A program made the position numbers and the translations under genes. This document shows, in pieces, positions 8,064-16,804 of a DNA stretch of 64,000 bases (the stretch's first letter is position 1; each line of letters begins with the position of its first letter). The stretch lies in contig NZ_JARXYR010000002.1 in assembly GCF_029893635.1 (NCBI RefSeq), positions 4,253,001 to 4,317,000 of the forward strand, given 5' to 3'. The notes under the pieces were generated by a model. That model saw only the letters and a program-made list of their open reading frames with translations. It was not told the origin of the DNA and searched no databases. This stretch comes from Variovorax sp. TBS-050B. Lineage in GTDB: Bacteria; Pseudomonadota; Gammaproteobacteria; Burkholderiales; Burkholderiaceae_C.

Positions 8064-8383
8064 AGCAGATCGAAGTTCAGATCATGGGCCAGAGCTACCT
8101 GCTCGGCTGTCCCGACGGCGGCGAAGCGCAATTGCGCGAAGCCGTCGACCGCGTCGACGCGGCCATGTGCAAGATCCGCGATGCGGGCAAGGTCAAGGCG
8201 CGTGACCGCATCGCGGTGCTGGCCTCGCTGAACCTCGCCTTCGACCTCGCCGCGCAGCAGGCGGCAGCACCCGCGCCGGCGCCCGAGGCCGCCGCCCCGG
8301 CCGACGACGATGCCGACGCCAAGGCCACGCAGCTCATTCATAAACTCGATCAAGCCCTCGCGGGCGATGACCATTTACTCTGA
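8060..8383 (+). CDS. zapA: Cell division protein ZapA
   Basis: 107-residue FtsZ-bundling protein. The N-terminus IEVQIMGQSYLLGCPDGGEAQLREAVDRVDAAM matches the ZapA globular domain (the Q-I-x-G-x-x-Y-x-x-x-C-P-x-G/E pattern), followed by the RDRIAVLASLNLAFDL helix and a C-terminal coiled coil broken by an alanine/proline-rich insert (about residues 74-90) that is low complexity and probably flexible. Length is typical. Downstream is the 6S RNA gene, the same zapA-ssrS arrangement known from many proteobacteria. Confidence 0.92.
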   Translation: MKQIEVQIMGQSYLLGCPDGGEAQLREAVDRVDAAMCKIRDAGKVKARDRIAVLASLNLAFDLAAQQAAAPAPAPEAAAPADDDADAKATQLIHKLDQALAGDDHLL

Positions 8384-8410
8384 GCGGAGGCACCCGGCGC
8401 GGTGCAGGCG

Positions 8411-8416
8411 TAAAAT
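8411..8416 (+). promoter_or_regulatory. Probable -10 box of the 6S RNA promoter
   Basis: TAAAAT lies 6 bases before the first base of the terminal stem of the 6S RNA (8423), the spacing expected of a sigma-70 -10 element. No strong -35 is visible. Confidence comes from position rather than from the motif alone. Confidence 0.5.
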
Positions 8417-8422
8417 CCGAAC

Positions 8423-8596
8423 TGTCTGCGGTGCGCGTCGGGCTTAATATTTCCTTGTTCCAATGCTCTCCGGAGCCGGGCTTGGTACATCGCTCGACGG
8501 GCGTGATCATCTCGCGTCAGATGAACCCGAAGTCTTGCTGCCCTCGCCCACCTGAACCCTGGTTCAGGATGCGGGTTCGGCGCCCACTTGCAGACA
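8423..8596 (+). ncRNA. ssrS: 6S RNA (SsrS)
   Basis: About 174 bases immediately downstream of zapA. The ends pair (TGTCTGC at 8423-8429 with GCAGACA at 8590-8596, continuing inward through GGTGCGC/GCGCCCAC), giving the long closing stem of 6S RNA. Near the 3' side is CACCTGAACCCTGGTTCAGG, closely resembling the E. coli 6S segment CACCTTGAACCAAGGGTTCA. Size, genomic position after zapA and the following U-rich terminator all agree. It should bind sigma-70 RNA polymerase in stationary phase. Exact ends are estimated from the stem. Confidence 0.82.
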
Positions 8597-8612
8597 CCTT
8601 TTTCCGTTCATA

Positions 8613-8649
8613 CGGCCCCTGCATGCACTGCACGGGGCCGTTGCTTTTT
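8613..8649 (+). terminator. Intrinsic terminator after 6S RNA
   Basis: A perfect 8-base stem CGGCCCCT.../CGGGGCCG (8613-8620 with 8633-8640; inner bases TGCA/TGCA extend it) is followed by TTGCTTTTT. It ends 6S RNA transcription or that of a zapA read-through message, just before the TauE gene. Confidence 0.8.
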
Positions 8650-8668
8650 CTTCTCAAGGCTTCCTCGC

Positions 8669-9490
8669 GTGACTTCCCTGCTCGACCCCCTCCTGATCGC
8701 CGAATTGGCCGCACTCGGCCTGGGCACCGGTTTTTTGGCGGGCCTGCTCGGTATCGGGGGCGGCATGCTGATGGTGCCGTTCATCACGATCATCATGGGT
8801 CACCGGGGCGTGGCTTCCGACCTGGCGGTGAAGATGGCGATCGCCACTTCGATGGCCACGATCATCTTCACTTCGGTCTCCAGCGTGCGTGCGCACCACA
8901 AGCGCGGCGCGGTGCGCTGGGACATCGTCCGGCGCCTGGCGCCCGGCATCGTGATCGGCAGCCTGATCGGCAGCCTGGGCGTGTTCGCGCTGCTCAAGGG
9001 GACGGTGCTCGCGATCGTGTTCGGCCTCTTCGTGGGCTTCTCGGCCACGCAGATGTTCCTCGACCGCAAGCCTAAGCCCACGCGCCAGATGCCCGGCACC
9101 GCGGGGCAGCTCGGCGCGGGCGGTGCGATCGGCTTCATCTCGGGCCTGGTCGGCGCGGGCGGCGGCTTCGTGAGCGTGCCCTTCATGACGTGGTGCAACA
9201 TCTCGATCCACAACGCCGTGGCCACGAGCGCAGCGCTGGGCTTTCCGATCGCGGTGGCCAACGTGCTCGGCTACGTGGTGAGCGGACAGACGGTGCAGGG
9301 ACTGCCGGACGGCTCGTTCGGCTACATCTGGCTGCCGGCGCTCGCCGTGATCGCGGTGTGCAGCGTGCTCACCGCACCGCTGGGCGCGAAGGCCGCGCAC
9401 AACCTGCCGGTGAAGAAGCTCAAGCGCGTGTTCGCGAGCATCCTGTACCTGCTCGCGGTCTACATGCTCTGGAAGGGGCTGCAGGGCTGA
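8669..9490 (+). CDS. TSUP/TauE-SafE family membrane permease
   Basis: 273-residue polytopic membrane protein of the TauE/SafE (TSUP) family, which moves sulfite, sulfonates or related organic anions. It shows the internal repeat typical of the family: GFLAGLLGIGGGMLMVPFI near the N-terminus and GFISGLVGAGGGFVSVPFM in the middle, each opening a four-helix half. The start is taken as GTG at 8669, with an AAGG ribosome site at 8656-8659; an earlier in-frame ATG lies within the 6S RNA and its terminator and is unlikely. It stands alone between the 6S terminator and uspA, so its substrate cannot be inferred from neighbours. Confidence 0.85.
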   Translation: MTSLLDPLLIAELAALGLGTGFLAGLLGIGGGMLMVPFITIIMGHRGVASDLAVKMAIATSMATIIFTSVSSVRAHHKRGAVRWDIVRRLAPGIVIGSLIGSLGVFALLKGTVLAIVFGLFVGFSATQMFLDRKPKPTRQMPGTAGQLGAGGAIGFISGLVGAGGGFVSVPFMTWCNISIHNAVATSAALGFPIAVANVLGYVVSGQTVQGLPDGSFGYIWLPALAVIAVCSVLTAPLGAKAAHNLPVKKLKRVFASILYLLAVYMLWKGLQG

Positions 9491-9577
9491 GACCGGCCTT
9501 CGCCCTTTGGCTAAAAAGCCCTTCGGTCTCCGGGTGGATCGGTTGCGGCACGCGGAGGCGGCCCGTATAACCGCCGC

Positions 9578-10003
9578 ATGAAAATCCTCATCGCCGTCGA
9601 CGGCAGCCCCTACACGCAGAAGGCGCTCAGCTATCTGCTCGCCAACCGGGCGATGTTCGTGGACGGCCACGAACTCGTCTTCGTGCACGTGGTCACCGGC
9701 ATCTCGGGCCATGTGGCGCGCCACCTCAGCAAGGAGGTGGTGGACGACTATTACGCGGAAGAAAGCGCCAAGGTGCTCGATCCCGTGGTCGCCCTGCTCG
9801 CCAAGGAAGGCGTGACCGGCTACACGATGGACAAGCGCCACGGCCATGCGGCCGAGGAGATCCTCAAGTCCGCGGCCGCGGCGAAGGCCCAGCTGATCGT
9901 GCTCGGCACGCACGGCCACGGCATCCTCGGGCGCGCGCTGATGGGTTCGGTGGCCACCAAGGTGATCTCGGAGACCGACACCTCCGTGCTGCTCGTGCAG
10001 TAA
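9578..10003 (+). CDS. Universal stress protein, UspA family, ATP-binding type
   Basis: 141-residue single-domain Usp. It starts with the KILIAVDGSPYTQKAL strand-loop-helix and ends with GTHGHGILGRALMGSVATKVISETDTSVLLV, where G-x2-G-x9-G-(S/T) of the ATP-binding Usp subclass is visible (GTHGHG...GS). Length is typical. It stands alone; the 87 bases before it hold no clear promoter. It probably binds ATP and helps survival in stationary phase or stress; the exact role is unknown. Confidence 0.9.
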   Translation: MKILIAVDGSPYTQKALSYLLANRAMFVDGHELVFVHVVTGISGHVARHLSKEVVDDYYAEESAKVLDPVVALLAKEGVTGYTMDKRHGHAAEEILKSAAAAKAQLIVLGTHGHGILGRALMGSVATKVISETDTSVLLVQ

Positions 10004-10093
10004 CGGCGGCCGCCGCGCCGCCGCCGTGCGCGGCAATCGTCCGCGGTGATCCACGGGTTACAGTGGGACCGCTCCCCGACGACCGGATCAACC

Positions 10094-10786
10094 ATGGCAT
10101 CCATCAATTTCATCGGCGGCGAGAAAGGCGGTGTCGGCAAGTCGGTCACCGCGCGCGTGCTGGCGCAGTACTTCATCGACCACAGCCGGCCCTTCACCGG
10201 CTTCGACACCGACCGTTCGCACAGCTCGTTCACGCGCTTCTACGAAGGCTTCGCCTCGCCCGTCGTGGTCGACAGCTTCGAGGGACTCGACACCGTGGTG
10301 AACGGCTTCGAGACGAATCCGCAGCAGAGCGTGATCGTCGACCTCGCGGCGCAGACGCTCGCGCCGCTCGCGCGCTGGATCAAGGAGTCGGACCTGTTCG
10401 ACGTGTTCGACGAACTCGGCGTGGCGGTCAACTTCTGGCACGTGCTCGACGATGGCAAGGACGCCACCGACCTGCTCGGCACCCTGATCGACACCTTCGG
10501 CAACCGGCCCAACTACATCGTGGTGCAGAACTACGGCCGCGGCAGCGATTTCGGCATGCTGCTCGCGTCGCAGTCGCTCTCGAAGGCCACGGCCGCCGGC
10601 GCACGCGTGATCGCGCTGCCGCGCCTGCACGAGGCCAGCATGCGCAAGATCGATGCGCAGAACACGAGCTTCTGGAAGGCGGTGAACGACCGCGAGAGCC
10701 CGCAGGCCCTCGGCCTGCTGGAGCGCCAGCGCGTCAAGTCGTGGCTCGCGACCGCCTACGCGGCCTTCGACACGCTGCCGCTCTGA
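10094..10786 (+). CDS. Orphan ParA/MinD-like P-loop ATPase
   Basis: 230-residue protein with a deviant Walker A GEKGGVGKS (residues 9-17) right at the N-terminus, a switch-I-like DTDRSHSS segment (about 39-46) and VIVDLAAQT as the Walker-B-like strand. This places it with the ParA/MinD/CobQ group, of the type often named mobilisation or TraL-like ATPase in databases. There is no parB partner or relaxase nearby, and neighbours (uspA, dsbB) give no hint. The ATG at 10094 was chosen over one 48 bases upstream because the fold starts immediately (MASINFIGGEKGG). Function unknown; it may position a cargo or regulate another protein. Confidence 0.8.
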   Translation: MASINFIGGEKGGVGKSVTARVLAQYFIDHSRPFTGFDTDRSHSSFTRFYEGFASPVVVDSFEGLDTVVNGFETNPQQSVIVDLAAQTLAPLARWIKESDLFDVFDELGVAVNFWHVLDDGKDATDLLGTLIDTFGNRPNYIVVQNYGRGSDFGMLLASQSLSKATAAGARVIALPRLHEASMRKIDAQNTSFWKAVNDRESPQALGLLERQRVKSWLATAYAAFDTLPL

Positions 10787-10792
10787 ACGGCC

Positions 10793-11317
10793 TCAGGCCC
10801 TTGTCGTTGCCGCGCGGCGGCGGAACAGCAGCACCAGCAGCAGGACCGTGAGGACGGCGAAGGCCACGAACGACCAGTTCGCGAGCGTGAGGCCGAACAG
10901 CGACCAGTCGACCTTCGAGCAGTCGCCGCCGCCGCGGAAGATCATCGGCAGCGCGCGCTTGAGCGGAAAGGTCTCGATCATTCCGTAGAGGTCGCGGCCG
11001 CACGTGACCACCTCGGGCGGATTCCACTGCAGCCAGCTTTGCGCGGCCGCGGTGTAGGCGCCGCCGATCGCCGACAGCAGCGCGAGCGCCGTGCCCGCGA
11101 GGCGCAGCCCCTGCGCGCGGAACAGCGCCGCGAGCCCCGCGAACACCGCCACCAGCACCAATGCATAGCGCTGCACGATGCACATGGGACAGGGCTCGAG
11201 GCCCACCACGTGCTGCAGGTAGAGCCCGAAGGCCAGCATCAGCACGCAGGCGAGGCAGATCAGAGCAAGCGCGCGGCGCGGCGCGCCGAAAAACCAAGCG
11301 ATCAAGGGGAAACCCAA
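10793..11317 (-). CDS. dsbB: Disulfide bond formation protein B
   Basis: 174-residue inner-membrane quinone reductase that reoxidises periplasmic DsbA. Four hydrophobic helices are clear, with the first catalytic pair in [12 protein letters not shown] (CxxC after helix 1-2) and the second pair as single cysteines in [10 protein letters not shown] and [15 protein letters not shown]. All four DsbB cysteines are present. The likely start is TTG at 11317, which overlaps the end of cysA by 16 bases; no better start lies close by. It follows cysA in the same direction and may be read at low level from the sulfate operon. Confidence 0.92.
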   Translation of the reverse strand: MGFPLIAWFFGAPRRALALICLACVLMLAFGLYLQHVVGLEPCPMCIVQRYALVLVAVFAGLAALFRAQGLRLAGTALALLSAIGGAYTAAAQSWLQWNPPEVVTCGRDLYGMIETFPLKRALPMIFRGGGDCSKVDWSLFGLTLANWSFVAFAVLTVLLLVLLFRRRAATTRA

Positions 11318-12399
11318 TCTTCTTCGACGAACACCCTGGCCTTGCGCGGCGTGGCGACCACGGTGTCGCCCTCGTTCAAGCCCAGGTCGCGGAACTGTTG
11401 CGCAGGGATTTGCGCTTCGATGATGGTTCCGGAGCCCGGATTATCTGGATTCGTCCCGGTGGGCTCAAGTTCCAGCCGCGCGATCGGACCGACCACGATG
11501 GCGCGCGACAGCGTGGCGACGATGCCGCTCGCGCCGGCGGTGTAGCGCTCCACGCTGAGGTCGTGCGGCCGCACGTAGGCCATGGCCTTGGCGCCGCGCG
11601 CGTCGCGGTGCTCGGGCGAATCGAGGCGCATGCCGTCGAGCTGCACCGCGCCGTCGTCGGCACGGCCATGAAACAGGTTCACGTCGCCGAGGAAGCCGTA
11701 GACGAAGGGGCTCGCGGGCTGGTCCCAGACCTCCTGCGGCGAGCCCACCTGCTCGATGCGGCCCTTGTTGATGACGACCACGCGGTCGGCCACCTCGAGC
11801 GCCTCTTCCTGGTCGTGCGTGACGAAGATCGAGGTCACGTGCAGCTCGTCGTGCAGCCGGCGCAGCCAGCGCCGCAGCTCCTTGCGCACCTTGGCGTCGA
11901 GCGCGCCGAAGGGCTCGTCGAGCAGCAGCACCTTGGGCTCGACCGCGAGCGCACGCGCGAGCGCGATGCGCTGGCGCTGGCCGCCCGAGAGCTGCGACGG
12001 ATAGCGGTCGGCCAGCCAGTCGAGCTGCACCAGCTTGAGCAGGTCGGTCACCTTGGCCTTGATCTGCGCCTCGCTCGGCCGCTCGCGGCGCGGCTTCACG
12101 CGCAGGCCGAAGGCCACGTTCTCGAACACCGTCATGTGGCGGAACAGCGCGTAGTGCTGGAACACGAAGCCCACCTGCCGCTCGCGCACATGCACGTCGG
12201 TGGTGTCCTCGCCCGCGAACAGGATGCTGCCGGTGTCGGCCGTCTCCAGCCCCGCGATGATGCGCAGCAGCGTGGTCTTGCCGCAGCCCGAGGGACCGAG
12301 CAGCGCGACCAGCTCGCCCGAGGCGACGTCGAGGTTCACGTCGTTCAGGGCGCGGAAGTCGCCGAACTGCTTGCTGATGTTGCGTATTTCGATGCTCAT
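11302..12399 (-). CDS. cysA: Sulfate/thiosulfate ABC transporter ATPase CysA
   Basis: 365-residue ATPase. The ABC domain has Walker [10 protein letters not shown] (about 36-44), [15 protein letters not shown] (about 134-148), [11 protein letters not shown] and [16 protein letters not shown]-terminal regulatory region follows (TOBE/CysA-C, about residues 240-365), including [17 protein letters not shown]. The QEEALEVAD and [11 protein letters not shown] stretches are typical of CysA rather than of Pot or Ugp ATPases. It closes the sulfate operon but is separated from cysW by 149 bases that hold repeat R copy 2. Confidence 0.95.
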   Translation of the reverse strand: MSIEIRNISKQFGDFRALNDVNLDVASGELVALLGPSGCGKTTLLRIIAGLETADTGSILFAGEDTTDVHVRERQVGFVFQHYALFRHMTVFENVAFGLRVKPRRERPSEAQIKAKVTDLLKLVQLDWLADRYPSQLSGGQRQRIALARALAVEPKVLLLDEPFGALDAKVRKELRRWLRRLHDELHVTSIFVTHDQEEALEVADRVVVINKGRIEQVGSPQEVWDQPASPFVYGFLGDVNLFHGRADDGAVQLDGMRLDSPEHRDARGAKAMAYVRPHDLSVERYTAGASGIVATLSRAIVVGPIARLELEPTGTNPDNPGSGTIIEAQIPAQQFRDLGLNEGDTVVATPRKARVFVEEDWVSP

Positions 12400-12427
12400 G
12401 TCATTCTTTCAAAACCGAATACGGACT

Positions 12428-12537
12428 CCGAACGCAGAGGGCGCGAAGGTTTCGCGGAAGTCACACAAAAATTCAAAGAAATTTTTGAGTGTCTTCTTTC
12501 GCGCTCTTTGCGAAACCTTCGCGTCCTCTGCGTACGG
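12428..12537. repeat. Long imperfect inverted repeat, family R, copy 2
   Basis: The left arm starts CCGAACGCAGAGGGCGCGAAGG (12428 on) and the right arm ends CCTTCGCGTCCTCTGCGTACGG (to 12537), around an AT-rich centre (AAATTCAAAGAAATTTTTGAG). Arms match copies at 1974-2082 and 55347-55456. It sits between cysW and cysA inside the sulfate operon and would form a long mRNA hairpin there, possibly altering the cysA:cysW ratio. Confidence 0.88.
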
Positions 12538-12548
12538 CTGTTCTGTCT

Positions 12549-13439
12549 TCAGGTGGTCGGCCGCTCCGGCGGCAGTTCGGCGATAGCCTTCATCTCGCGC
12601 TCGTGGCGCCATTCGATCACCGACTTGATCACCAGCGTGACCAGCGCGAGGATGGCCAGGAGCGAGGCGACCGCGAAGGCCGCGACCGACTGGTATTCGT
12701 TGTAGAGCACTTCGACGTGCAGCGGCATGGTGTTGGTCTGGCCGCGGATGTGGCCCGAGACCACCGACACCGCGCCGAACTCGCCCATCGCGCGCGCATT
12801 GCAGAGGATCACGCCGTACAGCAGGCCCCACTTGATGTTGGGCAGCGTCACGCGGCGGAAGGTCTGCCAGCCGGTGGCGCCGAGCACGATCGCGGCCTGC
12901 TCCTCGTCGCTGCCCTGCGCCTGCATCAGCGGGATCAGCTCGCGCGCGATGAACGGGAAGGTCACGAAGACGGTCGCGAGCACGATGCCGGGCACCGCGA
13001 AGATGATCTTGATGTCGTGCGCCGCGAGCCAGGGCCCGAGCCAGCCCTGCGCGCCGAACACCAGCACGTAGATCAGGCCTGCGACCACGGGCGAGACCGC
13101 GAACGGCAGGTCCACCAGCGTGGTCAGGAAGGCCTTGCCGCGGAACTCGAACTTGGCGATGGCCCAGGCCGCGGCCACGCCGAACACCAGGTTCATCGGC
13201 ACGGCAATGGCGGCCGTGATCAACGTGAGGCGGATCGCGCTCCAGGCGTCGGGCTCCTGGAGCGCCTCGACGTAGGCCGCGGCGCCCTTGCGCAGCGCCT
13301 CGGTGGCGACGGCCGCGAGCGGCAGCACCAGGAACAGGAACATGAACGCGAGCGCCAGGCCGATCAGCAGCCAGCGCACCCACGGCGCCTCGGTGGTGCC
13401 CGCCTGGACGCGGCGGATGACTTTGGAGGGAGCACTCAT
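12549..13439 (-). CDS. cysW: Sulfate ABC transporter permease CysW
   Basis: 296-residue membrane permease with about six hydrophobic segments. It shows the CysW-type segments [40 protein letters not shown], and the EAA loop [31 protein letters not shown] (about residues 195-225), which docks on the ATPase, then [24 protein letters not shown], diagnostic for CysW. The start at 13439 ([10 protein letters not shown]) was preferred to an ATG 15 bases earlier because that one lies inside the cysT stop region. Follows cysT with 1 base between the coding regions. Confidence 0.94.
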   Translation of the reverse strand: MSAPSKVIRRVQAGTTEAPWVRWLLIGLALAFMFLFLVLPLAAVATEALRKGAAAYVEALQEPDAWSAIRLTLITAAIAVPMNLVFGVAAAWAIAKFEFRGKAFLTTLVDLPFAVSPVVAGLIYVLVFGAQGWLGPWLAAHDIKIIFAVPGIVLATVFVTFPFIARELIPLMQAQGSDEEQAAIVLGATGWQTFRRVTLPNIKWGLLYGVILCNARAMGEFGAVSVVSGHIRGQTNTMPLHVEVLYNEYQSVAAFAVASLLAILALVTLVIKSVIEWRHEREMKAIAELPPERPTT

Positions 13440-13440
13440 C

Positions 13441-14328
13441 TCAGGCCCCCGCACGGCGACGCTGCCACGCCTGCAGGCCGTTGATGACCAGCAGCAGCAG
13501 GAACGAGATGACCAGCATCACGAGCGCGACCGCGGTGGCGCCCGCGAAGTCGTACTGCTCGAGCTTGCCGATGATGATGAGCGGCGTGATCTCCGAGATC
13601 ATCGGCATGTTGCCGGCGATGAAGATCACAGAGCCGTACTCGCCGATGGCGCGCGCGAAGGCCATCGCGAAACCGGTGAGCAGCGCGGGCGCGATCGAGG
13701 GGAAGATCACCTTGGTGAAGGTCTGCAGGCGCGTCGCGCCGAGCGAGGTGGCGGCTTCTTCCAGCTCCTTCTCGGCGTCCTCGAGCACCGGCTGCACCGT
13801 GCGCACCACGAAGGGCAGCCCGATGAAGATCAGCGCGATCACCACGCCCGCGGGCGTGAAGGCGAGCTTGATGCCGTGCGGCTCGAGCAGTTGCCCGATC
13901 CAGCCGTTGCCCGCGAGCAGCGCGGTCAGCGAGATGCCGGCCACGGCCGTCGGCAGCGCGAACGGCAGATCGACCAGCGCATCGACGATGCGCTTGCCCG
14001 GGAACTTGTAGCGCACCAGCACCCAGGCCACGAGCAGGCCGAACACCGCGTTCACCATCGCCGCGAGCAGCGAGGCGCCGAAGGTCAGCCGGTACGAGGC
14101 CATCACGCGCGGCGCGGTGACGGCCACCCAGAACTGCTCCCAGCTCAGCGTGAAGGTCTTGAAGACCAGCGCCGACAGCGGGATCAGCACGATCAGGCAC
14201 AGGTAGAAGACCGAGAAGCCGAGCGTGATGTGAAAGCCCGGCAGCACGCGCTTGGCGCCCGCTGCCCGGTTCGAACGTGAAAACGGCGCTCCCGCGGACG
14301 GGAGCGCCGAAGGAACAGCGCCGCTCAT
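13441..14328 (-). CDS. cysT: Sulfate ABC transporter permease CysT
   Basis: 295-residue permease, partner of CysW. Family landmarks: [56 protein letters not shown], the EAA loop [35 protein letters not shown] and [36 protein letters not shown] (near-identical in bacterial CysT/CysU). About six transmembrane helices. It is directly after sbp with 3 bases between and immediately before cysW. Confidence 0.95.
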   Translation of the reverse strand: MSGAVPSALPSAGAPFSRSNRAAGAKRVLPGFHITLGFSVFYLCLIVLIPLSALVFKTFTLSWEQFWVAVTAPRVMASYRLTFGASLLAAMVNAVFGLLVAWVLVRYKFPGKRIVDALVDLPFALPTAVAGISLTALLAGNGWIGQLLEPHGIKLAFTPAGVVIALIFIGLPFVVRTVQPVLEDAEKELEEAATSLGATRLQTFTKVIFPSIAPALLTGFAMAFARAIGEYGSVIFIAGNMPMISEITPLIIIGKLEQYDFAGATAVALVMLVISFLLLLVINGLQAWQRRRAGA

Positions 14329-14331
14329 CGA

Positions 14332-15351
14332 TTACTTCGCGCCGGGCGTGTAGAGCTTGTCGAACTGGCCGCCGTCGTTGAAGTGCACCTTCTGCGCCTC
14401 GCCGAGGCTGCCGAAGAGTTCCTGCACCGTGAACAGCTGCAGCGGCTTGAAGGTGGCGGCGTACTTCTTGAGCACCGCCTGCGAGCGCGGACGCAGCGCA
14501 TGCTTGGCCGCGATCTCCTGGGCTTCCTCGGAGTAGAGCCAGTCGAGGTAGGCCTTGGCGAGCTCGCCCGTGCCCTTCTTCTTGACCGTGCGCTCGACGA
14601 TCGCGACCGGGTTCTCGGCCACGATGCTGATCGACGGGTAGACCGTGTCGACCTTGCCGGTGCCGAAGTCGCGGTCGATCGAGACCACTTCCGATTCGAA
14701 GGTGATCAGCGCGTCGCCGATGTTGCGTTGCAGGAAGGCGGTGGTCGCGTCGCGGCCGCCGCGCGCGAGCACCGGCACGTTCTTGAACAGCTTGCCGACG
14801 AACTCGGCCGCCTGCGCATCGGTGCCGCCCTTCTTCTTCACGTAGCCCCAGGCCGCGAGGTAGGCGTAGCGCCCGTTGCCGCCGGTCTTGGGGTTGACGA
14901 TCACCACCTGCACGCCGGGCTTGACGAGGTCTTCCCAGTCCTTGATGCCCTTGGGATTGCCGTTGCGCACCAGGAACAGCATGGTCGAGGTGGTGGGCGC
15001 GGCGTTCTCGGGGAACTTCTTGTTCCAGTCCTTCGCGACCACGCCGGCGTTGGCGAGGAAGTCGATGTCGGTGGTGGTGTTCATGGTCACCACGTCGGCG
15101 TCGAGGCCGTCGGCCACCGCGCGCGCCTGCGCGCTCGAGCCGCCATGCGACTGGTCGATCTTCACGTCCTTGCCCGTGGTCTTCTTGTAGTGGGCGGCGA
15201 AGGCGGCGTTGTAGTCCTTGTAGAACTCGCGCGCCACGTCGTACGACGCGTTCAGCAGCGTGTTGCCCTGCTGGGCCAGCGCGCTGCTGGCTGCGAGTGC
15301 GGAAGAAGCCAGCACGAGCACGGCGGCGAAGGTCTTGAGTCTGGAAGTCAT
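14332..15351 (-). CDS. sbp: Periplasmic sulfate-binding protein
   Basis: 339-residue binding protein with a Sec signal peptide (TFAAVLVLASSALAASSALA, cleavage near residue 26). Family marks: LLNASYDVAREFYKDYN at the mature start, DQSHGGSSAQARAVADGLDADVV (sulfate-binding loops), NPKTGGNGRYAYLAAWGY and FLQRNIGDALITFESE. It resembles Sbp/CysP; the copy at 30201-31241 is a paralogue. Start at 15351 is set by the signal peptide and the 4-base ATGA overlap with the hydrolase gene. First transporter gene of the sulfate operon. Confidence 0.94.
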   Translation of the reverse strand: MTSRLKTFAAVLVLASSALAASSALAQQGNTLLNASYDVAREFYKDYNAAFAAHYKKTTGKDVKIDQSHGGSSAQARAVADGLDADVVTMNTTTDIDFLANAGVVAKDWNKKFPENAAPTTSTMLFLVRNGNPKGIKDWEDLVKPGVQVVIVNPKTGGNGRYAYLAAWGYVKKKGGTDAQAAEFVGKLFKNVPVLARGGRDATTAFLQRNIGDALITFESEVVSIDRDFGTGKVDTVYPSISIVAENPVAIVERTVKKKGTGELAKAYLDWLYSEEAQEIAAKHALRPRSQAVLKKYAATFKPLQLFTVQELFGSLGEAQKVHFNDGGQFDKLYTPGAK

Positions 15352-15920
15352 GTGGTTGCCAAGTTTTCTGAAGATGCACGGCCCGCCGGCCACGCGGCGG
15401 GCTCGTCGGTCAGCGACTGGAGCAGGGCCAGGCCCAGCGGCCAGTCCCCGTGCCCCGAGTCGATGTTGATATGGCCCGCATTCTGCATGCGAACGAACTC
15501 GCTGCCCCAGGCGCGCGAATATGCGCCCGCGAGACGGATCGGGCAATACGGGTCGTTGCTGCTCGCGACCACGATGCTGCGGTACGGCAGCGCGGCATAG
15601 GGCACGGGTGCGAAGTCCGCGAGCGCGGCGCGGCGCTCGGGATCGGCCGGCGCCACCAGCAGCGCACCGCGGATGCGGGCGGCGGCCTCGGGCGGCAGGT
15701 GCGCGGTCGCGATGCAGCCGAGGCTGTGCGCCGCGATCACCACCGGCTGCGGGCTCTCGAGCACCAGCCGGGCCAGCGTGCCGACCCAGGCCTCGCGCTT
15801 GGGCGAGGCCCAGTCGTCCTGCACCACGCGCACCGCGTCGGGAATGCGCTCCTGCCACAGGCTCTGCCAGTGGCCCGGGCCGGAGTCGCGCCAGCCGGGA
15901 ACGATCACGATGCGAGTCAT
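15348..15920 (-). CDS. RBBP9/YdeN-type alpha/beta hydrolase
   Basis: 190-residue serine hydrolase of the RBBP9/YdeN family. It opens with RIVIVPGWRDSGPGHWQSLW, has the nucleophile elbow AAHSLGC (Ser about residue 65), the acid in VVASSNDPYCP and the catalytic His in NAGHIN followed by DSGHGDWPLG, a hallmark of this family. It is the first gene of the minus-strand unit and overlaps sbp as ATGA, so it is coupled to sulfate uptake genes; why is not known. Substrate unknown. A repeat of family V lies just upstream. Confidence 0.85.
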   Translation of the reverse strand: MTRIVIVPGWRDSGPGHWQSLWQERIPDAVRVVQDDWASPKREAWVGTLARLVLESPQPVVIAAHSLGCIATAHLPPEAAARIRGALLVAPADPERRAALADFAPVPYAALPYRSIVVASSNDPYCPIRLAGAYSRAWGSEFVRMQNAGHINIDSGHGDWPLGLALLQSLTDEPAAWPAGRASSENLATT

Positions 15921-15926
15921 TGGCTC

Positions 15927-16016
15927 TCCCCCAGGCTTCGCGCACTTCGTGTCGCTTCGCCCACCCCCTCGCCGGGGGCAACACCAGCGGCCCGGCAGAG
16001 CCGGTTCCGCGGTGTT
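15927..16016 (+). repeat. Dispersed intergenic repeat, family V, copy 1
   Basis: About 90 bases beginning CCCCCAGGCTTCGCGCACTT, with the central CCCCCTCGCCGGGGG hairpin and ending GAGCCGGTTCCGCGGTGTTC. The same unit is at 44946-45036, 45994-46084 and 53507-53596, always in this orientation. Here the flanking genes are read leftwards, so the unit lies antisense to them, upstream of the hydrolase start and downstream of the peroxiredoxin. Confidence 0.9.
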
Positions 16017-16058
16017 CCCTGAAGGAGCATCGAAGCCTGCACCCTTGCTGTCCCTGTC

Positions 16059-16700
16059 TTACTTGTTGGGCTGTGGCGTGATGCGCAGGTACGGCCGCAC
16101 GGCCTTGAAACCCTTGGGGAAGCGCTGGGCGAGTTCGGCCGGGTCCTGGATGCTCGGGACGATGACCACGTCGTCGCCGTCCTTCCAGTTCACGGGCGTG
16201 GCGACCTTGTGGCTGTCGGTGAGCTGCAGCGAGTCGATCACGCGCAGGATCTCGTCGAAGTTGCGGCCGGTCGAGGCCGGGTAGGTGATGGTCGCGCGGA
16301 TCGTCTTCTTCGGATCGATGATGAACACGCTGCGCACCGTGGCCGTGGCCGAGGCGTTCGGATGGATCAGGTCGTAGAGGTCGGCCACCTTGCGGTCATG
16401 GTCCGCGATGATGGGGAAGTTGACCGTGGTGTTCTGCGTCTCGTTGATGTCGCCGATCCACTCCTTGTGCTTGTCGGCAGGGTCCACGCTGAGCGCGATC
16501 GGCTTCACGCCGCGCTTGGCGAACTCGCCCGACAGGGCCGCGGTCTTGCCGAGTTCGGTGGTGCACACCGGCGTGAAGTCGGCCGGATGCGAGAAGAACA
16601 CCACCCATGAGTCGCCCGCCCACTGGTAGAAGTCGAGGGGGCCTTCGCTCGAGTCCTGGGTGAAATTGGGGGCGGTATCGCCGAGTCGCAGGGTCGCCAT
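16059..16700 (-). CDS. 1-Cys peroxiredoxin (Prx6 type)
   Basis: 213-residue peroxidase. It carries the peroxidatic motif HPADFTPVCTTELG (Cys about residue 46) and the long Prx6-type C-terminal domain (ATPVNWKDGDDVVIVPSIQDPAELAQRFPKGF) that distinguishes it from shorter AhpC proteins. Only one cysteine is present, so reduction must come from an external thiol. Length is typical (210-225). Neighbours on both sides are separate units; the gene appears monocistronic. Confidence 0.94.
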   Translation of the reverse strand: MATLRLGDTAPNFTQDSSEGPLDFYQWAGDSWVVFFSHPADFTPVCTTELGKTAALSGEFAKRGVKPIALSVDPADKHKEWIGDINETQNTTVNFPIIADHDRKVADLYDLIHPNASATATVRSVFIIDPKKTIRATITYPASTGRNFDEILRVIDSLQLTDSHKVATPVNWKDGDDVVIVPSIQDPAELAQRFPKGFKAVRPYLRITPQPNK

Positions 16701-16804
16701 GGTCGCTCTCCTTGGAAGATGGAACCCGCGATTGTGCGAACGGTCGCTTCAATGCCAAACGAATATCTGCTTGTTTGGTTATGGCGATTTTCGAATAAGC
16801 CTTT

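Noticed and set aside
9489..9530. GAGACCG/CGGTCTC inverted repeat after the TauE gene as terminator
   Set aside because: Stem arms are 28 bases apart and no T-run follows; weak as a terminator.
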